Assembly: GCA_949076555.1 (NCBI GenBank)
Contig: CARUOB010000022.1
Coordinates: forward strand, 15,416 to 30,053
Length of the DNA: 14,638 nucleotides
Origin: an uncultured Lachnospiraceae bacterium
Lineage (GTDB): Bacteria > Bacillota > Clostridia > Lachnospirales > Lachnospiraceae
Direction: 5' to 3'
The first letter of the stretch is position 1. Every line of letters starts with the position of its first letter. Made by a program: the position numbers and the translations under genes. Positions 1-6,528 of the stretch are shown here, piece after piece. The notes under the pieces were generated by a model. That model was not told the origin of the DNA and made no database searches. It saw only the letters and a program-made list of their open reading frames with translations.

Positions 1-1
1 G

Positions 2-460
2 GCGGCGGGCCGCGCGGGCCGGGGGGAGCGGCCGGGCGAGGTGGTGATTCAGACGTACCAGCCGGAGCATTACAGCGTGGTTCATGCGGCGAAACAGGAT
101 TATCAGGGTTTTTACAGGGAGGAGATCGCTTACAGGGAACTTGTGGGCTATCCGCCCGTGGAACATATGCTGGCGGTTCTCATCGTCTCCCGGGTGCAGG
201 CGGAGGGAGAGTCGCTGGGAAAAGAAATGACCAATTTGGTCAAGAAAGAGATGGCCGATGTGGCAGGACTCCGGGTGATCGGACCGGCGGAAGCGTCGAT
301 CGGGAAAATATCCGATCTATACCGTCATACTTTTTATATCAGGCACGGAGCATATCAGACATTGGTTGAAGCAAAGGACAGGCTGGAACGTTTTTGCAGG
401 GAGAAAGAGCTTAAGGGACAGACGGTGCAGTTTGACTTTGACCCGATGAATACATTTTAG
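2..460 (+). CDS. priA: Primosomal protein N' (PriA helicase), C-terminal part
   Basis: The reading frame is open from base 2, so the gene enters from the left and only its last 152 codons are present. The first visible residues, AAGRAGRGERPGEV, match helicase motif VI of PriA (AGRAGRG), followed by the family-typical VIQTYQPEHYSV stretch and a YREE-YRELVGYPP block. PriA is the superfamily 2 DNA helicase that reloads the replisome at stalled forks. The zinc-binding cysteines and ATP-binding motifs would lie upstream of the window. The ATG in the open frame at 41 is internal and not a start. The gene stops 37 bases before def, an order common in Firmicutes. Identification is from remembered family motifs. 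Confidence 0.93.
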   Translation, partial: AAGRAGRGERPGEVVIQTYQPEHYSVVHAAKQDYQGFYREEIAYRELVGYPPVEHMLAVLIVSRVQAEGESLGKEMTNLVKKEMADVAGLRVIGPAEASIGKISDLYRHTFYIRHGAYQTLVEAKDRLERFCREKELKGQTVQFDFDPMNTF

Positions 461-497
461 ACAGATACCAATAGGAAGGACAGGAGGAAAAAGCAGT

Positions 498-977
498 ATG
501 GCAACCAGAAAAGTCAGGGAGATGGGAGATCCGGTTTTGGGCAAAAAATGTAAGGAAGTGACAGAGTTGACGCCCAGACTGCAAGAGCTGATCGACGATA
601 TGTTTGAGACGCTGTATGAGGAGAACGGTGTGGGACTTGCGGCGCCCCAGGTAGGGATTCTGAAGCGTATCGTGGTGATCGATACCACCGGAGAAGATCC
701 GCTTCTGCTGATTAATCCGAAGATACTGGAGACCAGCGGGGAGCAGGACGGTTATGAGGGGTGCTTAAGCGTCCCAGGCAAGAGCGGAAAGGTGACCAGA
801 CCCAATTACGTGAAAGCGCTTGCCTATGATGAGAATATGGAGCCTTTTGAGATCGAGGGCACGGAGCTGCTGGCCAGAGCGATCTGCCATGAGGTGGATC
901 ATCTGGAAGGTAAGCTGTATGTGGAAAGGGTGCATGGGCCTCTGGTGAATACGGAGGATCTGCAGGACGACGATTGA
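498..977 (+). CDS. def: Peptide deformylase
   Basis: This 159-residue protein removes the formyl group from the N-terminal methionine of new polypeptides, normally using Fe2+ or another divalent metal. All three family motifs are intact: GVGLAAPQVG at residues 44-53, EGCLS at 87-91 and HEVDH at 131-135. Metal ligands are therefore C89, H131 and H135, with E132 as the catalytic base. The length is typical of the short bacterial type. The ATG at 498 follows AGGAGG (482-487) at a spacing of 10 bases. It sits directly before fmt, which adds the formyl group that this enzyme removes, so the two are probably co-transcribed. A minus-strand open frame over the start is a shadow. Confidence 0.97.
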   Translation: MATRKVREMGDPVLGKKCKEVTELTPRLQELIDDMFETLYEENGVGLAAPQVGILKRIVVIDTTGEDPLLLINPKILETSGEQDGYEGCLSVPGKSGKVTRPNYVKALAYDENMEPFEIEGTELLARAICHEVDHLEGKLYVERVHGPLVNTEDLQDDD

Positions 978-1046
978 TACCGTCAGGATATTCAGACGGG
1001 GAATAGCGGAAATTTCGCAGGATTCGGAAAGGAGAGCGCTGGATAT

Positions 1047-2096
1047 ATGAAAGTGGTATTTATGGGAACCCCTGACTTTGCGGTGGGAGCATTGGAAGCG
1101 GTCATAGAGGCCGGGCATCAGGTGACGGCGGTGGTGACCCAGCCGGATAAGCCCAAGGGCAGGGGAAAAGAAGTGCAGATGAGTCCGGTCAAGTCCTGTG
1201 CTCTTAGGCACAATATTCCGGTTTTTCAGCCGGTGAAGGTCAGAGAGCAGGAGGCAGTGGAAACACTTCGCGGCTATGAGGCGGATATCTTTGTGGTGGC
1301 GGCCTTCGGACAGATTCTCCCGGAGGAGATTCTTGCGATGCCAAAGTACGGCTGTGTGAATATCCATGCCTCGCTTCTGCCCAAGTACCGGGGGGCAGGG
1401 CCGATCCAGTGGGCCATCATCAACGGCGAAAAAATAACAGGCGTTACTATTATGCAGATGGATAAAGGACTGGATACCGGGGATATGTTATTTAAGACGG
1501 AGGTGGAGATCGCTTCTGACGAGACGGCGGACACCCTGCACGACAAGCTGGCGGCGGCGGGCGCGCGGCTGATCGTGGAGGCGCTTGCAAAGATTGAGGC
1601 GGGAGAGGTGACGCCTGTGAAACAGACTGACGAAGCGTCCTGCTATGCCAAGATGCTGCATAAGTCCATGGGGGAGATTGACTGGAACATGGAGGCGGAG
1701 AAGCTGGACTGTCTGATACGGGGGCTGATTTCCTGGCCGGGCGCGTTCACCGTCTTTCGGGGAAAAACCTTGAAAATCTGGCAGGAGGAAGCGGTTCCTG
1801 TGCAGATGTCTGCCGGGGAGAATCCTGTCTGCGGCGCACAGGATGAGCAAAAGCCGACAGGCGGAAAATGCGTGACGGCGTGTGAAATAGATGCTTCGAA
1901 CGTAGATACGCCGTCGGGCACGGTGGTTCGTGTGGATAAGGACGCATTCTATGTGCAGACGGGAAAAGGTGTGCTCAAGGTACTGTCGGTGCAGCCGGAG
2001 GGCAAAAAGCGCATGGCCGTGAAGGACTTTCTGCTGGGATATCCGGTGAAACCGGGCGACGTGTTTGAGAAGAGCGTTAGACAGTCTGCGCCATAG
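1047..2096 (+). CDS. fmt: Methionyl-tRNA formyltransferase with a C-terminal-domain insert
   Basis: The enzyme transfers a formyl group from 10-formyltetrahydrofolate to initiator Met-tRNA. The N-terminal formyltransferase domain begins with VFMGTPDFAVGALEA and carries HASLLPKYRGAGPIQWAI and MQMDKGLDTGDML. The expected catalytic residues N105, H107 and D143 are all present, each one position before the E. coli residues N106, H108 and D144. The C-terminal OB-fold-like domain that recognises tRNA follows from about residue 205. At 349 residues it is longer than the usual 310-320; the excess is mostly a variable stretch at about 254-287 that contains three cysteines. The ATG at 1047 is preceded by AAAGGAGAG with a spacing of about 10 bases. 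Seventy bases separate it from def. Confidence 0.96.
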   Translation: MKVVFMGTPDFAVGALEAVIEAGHQVTAVVTQPDKPKGRGKEVQMSPVKSCALRHNIPVFQPVKVREQEAVETLRGYEADIFVVAAFGQILPEEILAMPKYGCVNIHASLLPKYRGAGPIQWAIINGEKITGVTIMQMDKGLDTGDMLFKTEVEIASDETADTLHDKLAAAGARLIVEALAKIEAGEVTPVKQTDEASCYAKMLHKSMGEIDWNMEAEKLDCLIRGLISWPGAFTVFRGKTLKIWQEEAVPVQMSAGENPVCGAQDEQKPTGGKCVTACEIDASNVDTPSGTVVRVDKDAFYVQTGKGVLKVLSVQPEGKKRMAVKDFLLGYPVKPGDVFEKSVRQSAP

Positions 2097-2128
2097 GACG
2101 TTTCGCGGATCGGTTCGACGCTTTAAAT

Positions 2129-2154
2129 GGGAGAAGACCGGAATGGATTCTCCC
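2129..2154 (+). other. Intergenic hairpin between fmt and the metallopeptidase gene
   Basis: GGGAGAA (2129-2135) and TTCTCCC (2148-2154) form a perfect 7-bp stem with a 12-base loop. It lies within the 77-base spacer and ends 6 bases before the GGGAGG ribosome binding site of the next gene. There is no T-tract, so it is not a standard terminator. It may affect RNA stability or translation of the downstream gene; that role is inference. Confidence 0.45.
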
Positions 2155-2173
2155 TAAGACGGGAGGAATGAAT

Positions 2174-2890
2174 ATGGGATATTATGGGTATGGATTCGGT
2201 TATTATTTTGATCCGACTTACTTTCTTGTACTGATCGGGGCGGTACTTTGTCTCTGGGCGCAGGCCAGAGTCAGCTCTACGTACAATAAGTTTTCCAGAG
2301 TGCATAGCCGGACGGGCATGACGGGCGCGCAGGCGGCCCAGCGGATTTTGCAGATGTCGGGGATTTATGACGTGCGCATCGAGCACGTGGGCGGAAGCCT
2401 TACGGATCACTATGATCCGGTGCACAAGGTGCTTCGCCTCTCGGATTCTGTGTACGGCTCCACCTCCGTGGCGGCCATCGGGGTGGCGGCCCATGAGTGC
2501 GGCCACGCGGTACAGCACGATAAGGGATACGGGCCGCTGAAATTCCGCTCGGCTCTGGTGCCTGCGGCCAATATCGGTTCGAAAGCGGGGATACCGCTTA
2601 TCATTCTGGGCGCGATATTGGGGATGAATCAGACGCTCATTCAGATCGGCATCTGGGTCTTTGCGCTGGCTGTGCTCTTTCAGGTGGTGACGTTGCCCGT
2701 GGAGTTCAATGCGTCCGGCAGGGCGCTTGCCATGCTGGGAGATTACGGGATGCTGGAGCGTGACGAGACAGCGGCGTGCCGGAAGGTGCTGCAAGCGGCG
2801 GCCCTGACCTATGTGGCGGCGGCTGCGTCGTCGATCCTGCAGCTTTTGCGGCTTGTGCTTCTGTTCGGAAACCGAAGCCGTGATGACTGA
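2174..2890 (+). CDS. YugP-type membrane zinc metallopeptidase
   Basis: The product belongs by its motifs to the YugP / Zn_peptidase_2 family of membrane-embedded neutral metallopeptidases, whose substrates are not well known. The zinc motif HECGH is at residues 107-111 (H107, E108, H111 from this start), inside the family block IGVAAHECGHAVQH. The later motif LPVEFNASGRAL fits the region expected to hold the third ligand. A hydrophobic segment follows the aromatic Tyr/Gly-rich N-terminus, and two to three more lie after the active site. I chose the ATG at 2174 because GGGAGG (2161-2166) is 7 bases away; the ATG at 2168 would leave only one base. The product is 238 residues. Its position between fmt and rsmB is conserved in many Clostridia. 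Confidence 0.9.
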   Translation: MGYYGYGFGYYFDPTYFLVLIGAVLCLWAQARVSSTYNKFSRVHSRTGMTGAQAAQRILQMSGIYDVRIEHVGGSLTDHYDPVHKVLRLSDSVYGSTSVAAIGVAAHECGHAVQHDKGYGPLKFRSALVPAANIGSKAGIPLIILGAILGMNQTLIQIGIWVFALAVLFQVVTLPVEFNASGRALAMLGDYGMLERDETAACRKVLQAAALTYVAAAASSILQLLRLVLLFGNRSRDD

Positions 2891-2905
2891 ATGCAGGGCA
2901 GGCGT

Positions 2906-3109
2906 GTCAGCGAAAGCGCTGGATAAGGGAAGCGGGGGCGTCGGTGAAAGCGCTGGATAAGGGAAGCGGGAGCGTCGGTGAAAGCGTTGGATAAGAGAAG
3001 CGGGTGCATCAGCGAAAGCGCCGGATAAGGAAAGCAGGTGTGTCGGCAATAGCATCTGCAGCGAAAAGCGGGTGCATCGATGCCTGCGATGAGAAAAGAG
3101 ACGGGAGTG
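2906..3109 (+). repeat. 34-bp tandem repeat array upstream of rsmB
   Basis: Six adjoining 34-bp units can be laid out at 2906, 2940, 2974, 3008, 3042 and 3076. Units 1-3 are nearly identical (unit 2 begins GTCGGTGAAAGCGCTGGATA), unit 4 has several changes, and units 5 and 6 keep only the start and the purine-rich tail. The tail AAGCGGGAGC in each unit contains GGGAG, and the degenerate copy in unit 6 (3103-3107) appears to serve as the rsmB ribosome binding site. The period is not a multiple of three and the + strand units contain stops, so this is non-coding. There are no spacers, so it is not a CRISPR array. It fills the whole 226-base gap between the metallopeptidase gene and rsmB. Confidence 0.88.
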
Positions 3110-3116
3110 CGGGGAC

Positions 3117-4499
3117 ATGGCACAGATCAATGTACGGGAGATCGTTCTGGATATCCTGCTGGAGTTGTCCGGACAAACAGAATACAGCAATGTCCTGATC
3201 GGGGCGGCGTTGGATAAATACAACTATTTGGACAGCAGGGAAAAGGCGTTTATCAAGCGGGTCAGCGAGGGAACCATTGAGAGGCAGATCCAGCTTGACT
3301 ATGTGCTGGACCAATATTCAAAAACACCTGTTATAAAAATGAAGCCGCTGATCAGGGCGCTTCTGCGCATGAGCGTGTACCAGCTTCTATTCATGGAGCA
3401 CATTCCGGCGTCGGCGGTCTGCAATGAGGCGGTGAATCTGGCAAAAAAGCGCGGATTTCAGAGCTTGCGGGGATATGTGAACGGCGTGCTCAGAAATATT
3501 GCCAGAGGGCGGGGAGAAATTGCATGGCCGGACAGGCAGAGCGATCCGCTCGGGTTTTTGTCCGTCTGTTATTCCATGCCGCTTTGGCTTGTCACGCATT
3601 TTGCGGAAAGTTACGGGGAGGATGCCTGCGAGAAGATTTTGAAGGCTTTTTTGGAGAGAGGTTCGGTGAGCGTCCGTGTGGACGAGCGGCTGTCCCCAAA
3701 GGAGCGGGAAGAACTCTTTGTATCGTGGGAGAAGGATGGGGTCAGGGTGCGCAGACACCCGTATCTGTCCTATGCCGCCGGATTGCAGGGTGTGTCAGGC
3801 ATTCCCAGCCTCGCCGGATATCGGGAGGGCCGGTTTTCGGTGCAGGACGTCAGTTCCATGCTGGTGGTGGAGGCGGCAGGCATCCGTCCCGGAGATACGG
3901 TGATCGATGTCTGCGCGGCGCCCGGAGGCAAGGCCCTTCATGCGGCGGTGAAGCTGAACGGGTCAGGTGAGGTCATAGCCTGCGATGTGAGCAGCCATAA
4001 AACAGACAAGATCGAAGAAAACCGCGCCCGCCTCGGTATGGAGAATGTGTCCATTCTGGTGCGGGATGCGCGGGAGAAAGACGCATCCCTTGTGGAAAAG
4101 GCGGACGTTCTGCTGGCGGATGTGCCTTGCTCCGGGCTTGGTGTGATCGGCCATAAGCAGGATATCAAGTATCGGGTGACGAAGGAATCTCTGGCGGAGA
4201 TTCAAAAATTGCAAAAAGAAATAATAACAAATGTTATTGATTATATCAAGCCCGGCGGCATTTTGATGTACAGCACTTGTACCATGAATCCCGGGGAGAA
4301 TGAAGAGATGGCGGCATGGATTTGTGAATCCTTCGGGCTGGAGAAGGTGAGCATGGAGGACAGTCTTCCCGATGCGCTGGGGAGAGAGGGGAAACAGGGG
4401 ATGCTGCAGCTTTTGCCGGGGATTCATGAGACGGACGGCTTTTTTATGGCGAAGCTGCGAAAAGGGAAGACACCGGTTGACCGGAAAAGCGAATCGTGA
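3117..4499 (+). CDS. rsmB: 16S rRNA (cytosine-967 C5)-methyltransferase RsmB
   Basis: RsmB methylates C967 of 16S rRNA using S-adenosylmethionine. Residues 1-135 look like the NusB-like RNA-binding domain (AINV-type start, DYVLDQYSKTPVIKMKP, HIPASAVCNEAVNLAK). The Rossmann methyltransferase domain follows, with VCAAPGGKA at about 265-273, acidic DV at 290-291 and DVPCSGLG at 335-342. C338 is the PCS cysteine that releases product, and C388 in STCTMNPGENE is the nucleophile. Length, 460 residues, is typical. The ATG at 3117 has GGGAG (3103-3107) 9 bases upstream, which lies in the last degenerate copy of the 34-bp repeat. The last codons form the left arm of the intergenic hairpin at 4490-4555. 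Confidence 0.95.
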   Translation: MAQINVREIVLDILLELSGQTEYSNVLIGAALDKYNYLDSREKAFIKRVSEGTIERQIQLDYVLDQYSKTPVIKMKPLIRALLRMSVYQLLFMEHIPASAVCNEAVNLAKKRGFQSLRGYVNGVLRNIARGRGEIAWPDRQSDPLGFLSVCYSMPLWLVTHFAESYGEDACEKILKAFLERGSVSVRVDERLSPKEREELFVSWEKDGVRVRRHPYLSYAAGLQGVSGIPSLAGYREGRFSVQDVSSMLVVEAAGIRPGDTVIDVCAAPGGKALHAAVKLNGSGEVIACDVSSHKTDKIEENRARLGMENVSILVRDAREKDASLVEKADVLLADVPCSGLGVIGHKQDIKYRVTKESLAEIQKLQKEIITNVIDYIKPGGILMYSTCTMNPGENEEMAAWICESFGLEKVSMEDSLPDALGREGKQGMLQLLPGIHETDGFFMAKLRKGKTPVDRKSES

Positions 4500-4555
4500 C
4501 AGCTTGGGCAGAGACTTTGCGCTTGCCGCAAAGTCTGTGAAAGCATGTCGATTCG
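4490..4555 (+). other. Long imperfect hairpin spanning the rsmB-rlmN spacer
   Basis: The inner stem is a perfect 10-bp repeat, AGACTTTGCG (4512-4521) with CGCAAAGTCT (4527-4536), and a 5-base loop. It is enclosed by an outer stem: CGAATCG (4490-4496) pairs with CGATTCG (4549-4555), continuing inward through ACA/TGT and GCTT/AAGC with small bulges. The left arm overlaps the last rsmB codons and abuts its stop codon; the right arm ends 24 bases before the rlmN ATG. No T-tract follows, so a terminator is unlikely. A role in RNA processing or stability, or an inserted palindromic repeat, is inference. Confidence 0.6.
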
Positions 4556-4579
4556 TTCAGGAAAGAAAGCGGAGCTTAT

Positions 4580-5635
4580 ATGGAGAAGAAGGACATCAAG
4601 TCTCTTACACTGACGGAATTGAAAGCGGAGATTGCCGTGCTTGGTGAAAAGCCGTTCCGCGCGGTACAGCTTTACGAGTGGATGCATAAGAAACAGGCGC
4701 GCAGTTTTGCGGAAATGACTAACATTCCGCTGGCTATGAAAGAGAAATGTGGGGAATGCTATCATTATACGGCGCTGCGTGCGGAGGCAGTGCAGGAGTC
4801 GGCCATAGACGGCACGAAAAAATACTTGTTTGCACTTCCCGACGGCAATATGGTGGAGAGTGTGTGGATGCGCTATAAACACGGCAATTCGGTCTGCATT
4901 TCTTCGCAGGTGGGATGCCGCATGGGGTGCCGCTTCTGTGCCTCCACGCTGGACGGACTGGTGCGGAATTTGACTGCCTCTGAGATGCTTGACCAAGTTT
5001 ACGCGATCGCCAGAGAGACGGGGGAGCGGGTTTCCAATGTGGTGGTGATGGGAAGCGGAGAGCCTCTTGACAACTATGACAATCTTCTCAGGTTTATCGG
5101 GCTGCTTACGGATGAGAACGGCCTGCATATCAGCCAGCGGAACGTGACGGTCTCCACCTGCGGCATCGTGCCCATGATGCGAAAGCTGGCGCAGGAGAAG
5201 CTGCAGATTACGCTGGCCCTTTCCCTTCATGCGGCGACAGATGAGAAAAGGCGGGAGCTGATGCCCATCGCCAACCAGTATACGCTTGCGGAGCTGATGG
5301 ACTGCTGTGCTTACTATTTTGAGCAGACCGGGCGGCGGATTACCTTTGAGTACAGTCTGGTGCGGGACGTCAACGATACGAAGAAAGATGCGGAGACGCT
5401 GGCAGCGCTGATTCGGGGGCTAAACTGCCATGTGAACCTGATTCCGGTGAATCCTGTCAAAGAGAGGAACTTTGTACAGTCAAAGAGACAGGAGGTGGAG
5501 AATTTTGCCGCGCTTCTTTCAAAAAAGGGAATTAACGCCACCGTCCGCAGGGAGATGGGCAGGGATATCGACGGAGCCTGCGGCCAGCTCAGACGGAGGT
5601 TTTTGGATAACGGTTCTAAGCAAAAGGAGCTGTGA
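4580..5635 (+). CDS. rlmN: Dual-specificity RNA methyltransferase RlmN (radical SAM)
   Basis: RlmN makes 2-methyladenosine at A2503 of 23S rRNA and A37 of some tRNAs by a radical SAM mechanism. The [4Fe-4S] ligands are C113, C117 and C120 in GCRMGCRFC. The two extra cysteines of the mechanism are also present: C106 in SVCISSQ (E. coli C118) and C334 in DGACGQL (E. coli C355). The GEP motif is SGEPLDNYDN at 159-168, and the SLHA block is at 215-218. The N-terminal accessory domain (FRAVQLYEWMHKK) is normal, and 351 residues is typical. The ATG at 4580 follows GGAG at 4571-4574. This distinguishes it from Cfr resistance proteins, which share the fold; position and C-terminus fit RlmN. Confidence 0.96.
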   Translation: MEKKDIKSLTLTELKAEIAVLGEKPFRAVQLYEWMHKKQARSFAEMTNIPLAMKEKCGECYHYTALRAEAVQESAIDGTKKYLFALPDGNMVESVWMRYKHGNSVCISSQVGCRMGCRFCASTLDGLVRNLTASEMLDQVYAIARETGERVSNVVVMGSGEPLDNYDNLLRFIGLLTDENGLHISQRNVTVSTCGIVPMMRKLAQEKLQITLALSLHAATDEKRRELMPIANQYTLAELMDCCAYYFEQTGRRITFEYSLVRDVNDTKKDAETLAALIRGLNCHVNLIPVNPVKERNFVQSKRQEVENFAALLSKKGINATVRREMGRDIDGACGQLRRRFLDNGSKQKEL

Positions 5636-5702
5636 AGCAGCGGGGAGCGCCGGTTAAACGCCGGCCGCAGGGGAACGCGGTTTAAATCGCTTGCTCTTTT
5701 GC
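5620..5702 (+). other. Inverted repeat spanning the rlmN-PP2C spacer
   Basis: GCAAAAGGAGC (5620-5630), inside the last rlmN codons, can pair with GCTCTTTTGC (5693-5702) as a 10-bp stem with one bulged G. Inside lie two small stems: GCCGG/CCGGC (5649-5665) and CCGC/GCGG (about 5665-5680). As in the neighbouring spacers, the outer left arm starts just before the upstream stop codon. The remaining spacer, 5703-5767, holds the PP2C ribosome binding site; I see no convincing promoter there. Confidence 0.4.
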
Positions 5703-5767
5703 AGGGAATATGCTAACATGGGTAATTGGTAAAATATGCAAATTCATACAAATCGGAGGAATATGCC

Positions 5768-6520
5768 GTGCTCAGGTCTTATGCGCTGACAGATATTGGG
5801 CGAAAAAGACAATTGAATCAGGATTATATCTATTGTAGCGAGAAGCCGATAGGGAATCTGCCGAATCTTTTTATTGTGGCGGACGGTATGGGCGGCCATA
5901 AGGCCGGTGATTACGCTTCCGATCTGGCGGTGGAGACGGTGATTGCGGAGGTGGAGGCTTCCTTTGAGAAGAATCCCGAGAAGATTTTGAACCATGCGAT
6001 TTCCAGAGCAAACGAGACTTTGCGCAAACGTGCCAGTGAGGACTATTCTTTGAGCGGCATGGGGACGACGTTTGTCGCGGCTGCCTGTTTGGGGCGTTTT
6101 CTGGAAGTGGCGAATGTGGGAGACAGCAGACTCTATGTGATTGGCGAAAAGATCGAACAGATTACGGAGGATCATTCTCTGGTGGAGGAGATGGTCCGGA
6201 TGGGCGGGATCGGCCGGGAGGAGGCCAGAAACCACCCGGATAAAAATATCATTACCCGTGCGGTGGGCGCAAGGGATGATGTGGAGGTCGATTTTTTCAA
6301 TCGGGAATTACAGACAGGAGATATGGTTTTACTTTGTTCGGATGGTTTGACTAACATGGTGGACGACGAGACGATATGCCGGATTTTGAAAAACGGCAAA
6401 AGCCTCAGGGACAGGGTAGAAGAGCTGGTAGAGACGGCCAATGAAAACGGAGGCAGAGACAATATATCGGTGATCGTTATCGAACCGTTAGCAGATGAGG
6501 CGCGAAACGCTCCGAAATGA
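5768..6520 (+). CDS. stp: PP2C-type Ser/Thr protein phosphatase (Stp/PrpC)
   Basis: This metal-dependent phosphatase reverses the action of the PASTA kinase encoded next. All PP2C motifs are visible: TDIGRKRQLNQD near residues 8-19, VADGMGGH at 37-44 (D39), GMGTTFVA at 98-104, VGDSRLY, SDGLTN at 191-196 (D192) and GGRDNISVI at 228-236 (D231). There is no membrane segment, so it acts in the cytoplasm. The frame is open from a TTG at 5726, but I chose GTG at 5768: GGAGGA (5755-5760) is 7 bases upstream, and the protein then starts MLRSYALTDIG as the family does. Product 250 residues. Eight bases separate it from the kinase gene, implying one transcript and coupled translation. Confidence 0.93.
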   Translation: MLRSYALTDIGRKRQLNQDYIYCSEKPIGNLPNLFIVADGMGGHKAGDYASDLAVETVIAEVEASFEKNPEKILNHAISRANETLRKRASEDYSLSGMGTTFVAAACLGRFLEVANVGDSRLYVIGEKIEQITEDHSLVEEMVRMGGIGREEARNHPDKNIITRAVGARDDVEVDFFNRELQTGDMVLLCSDGLTNMVDDETICRILKNGKSLRDRVEELVETANENGGRDNISVIVIEPLADEARNAPK

Positions 6521-6528
6521 GGTAGAAC

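Noticed and set aside
2906..3109. CRISPR array
   Set aside because: The 34-bp units are directly adjacent with no unique spacers, and no cas genes are present.
2123..3223. 366-codon open frame on the minus strand across the metallopeptidase gene and the repeat array
   Set aside because: Low-complexity Arg/His/Ser/Pro-rich product. Its middle is made only by the 34-bp repeats, which happen to lack stops on that strand in all frames, and the rest is antisense to a conserved gene.
3524..3970. 148-codon + strand frame inside rsmB
   Set aside because: Out-of-frame shadow; the rsmB frame carries all methyltransferase motifs through this region.
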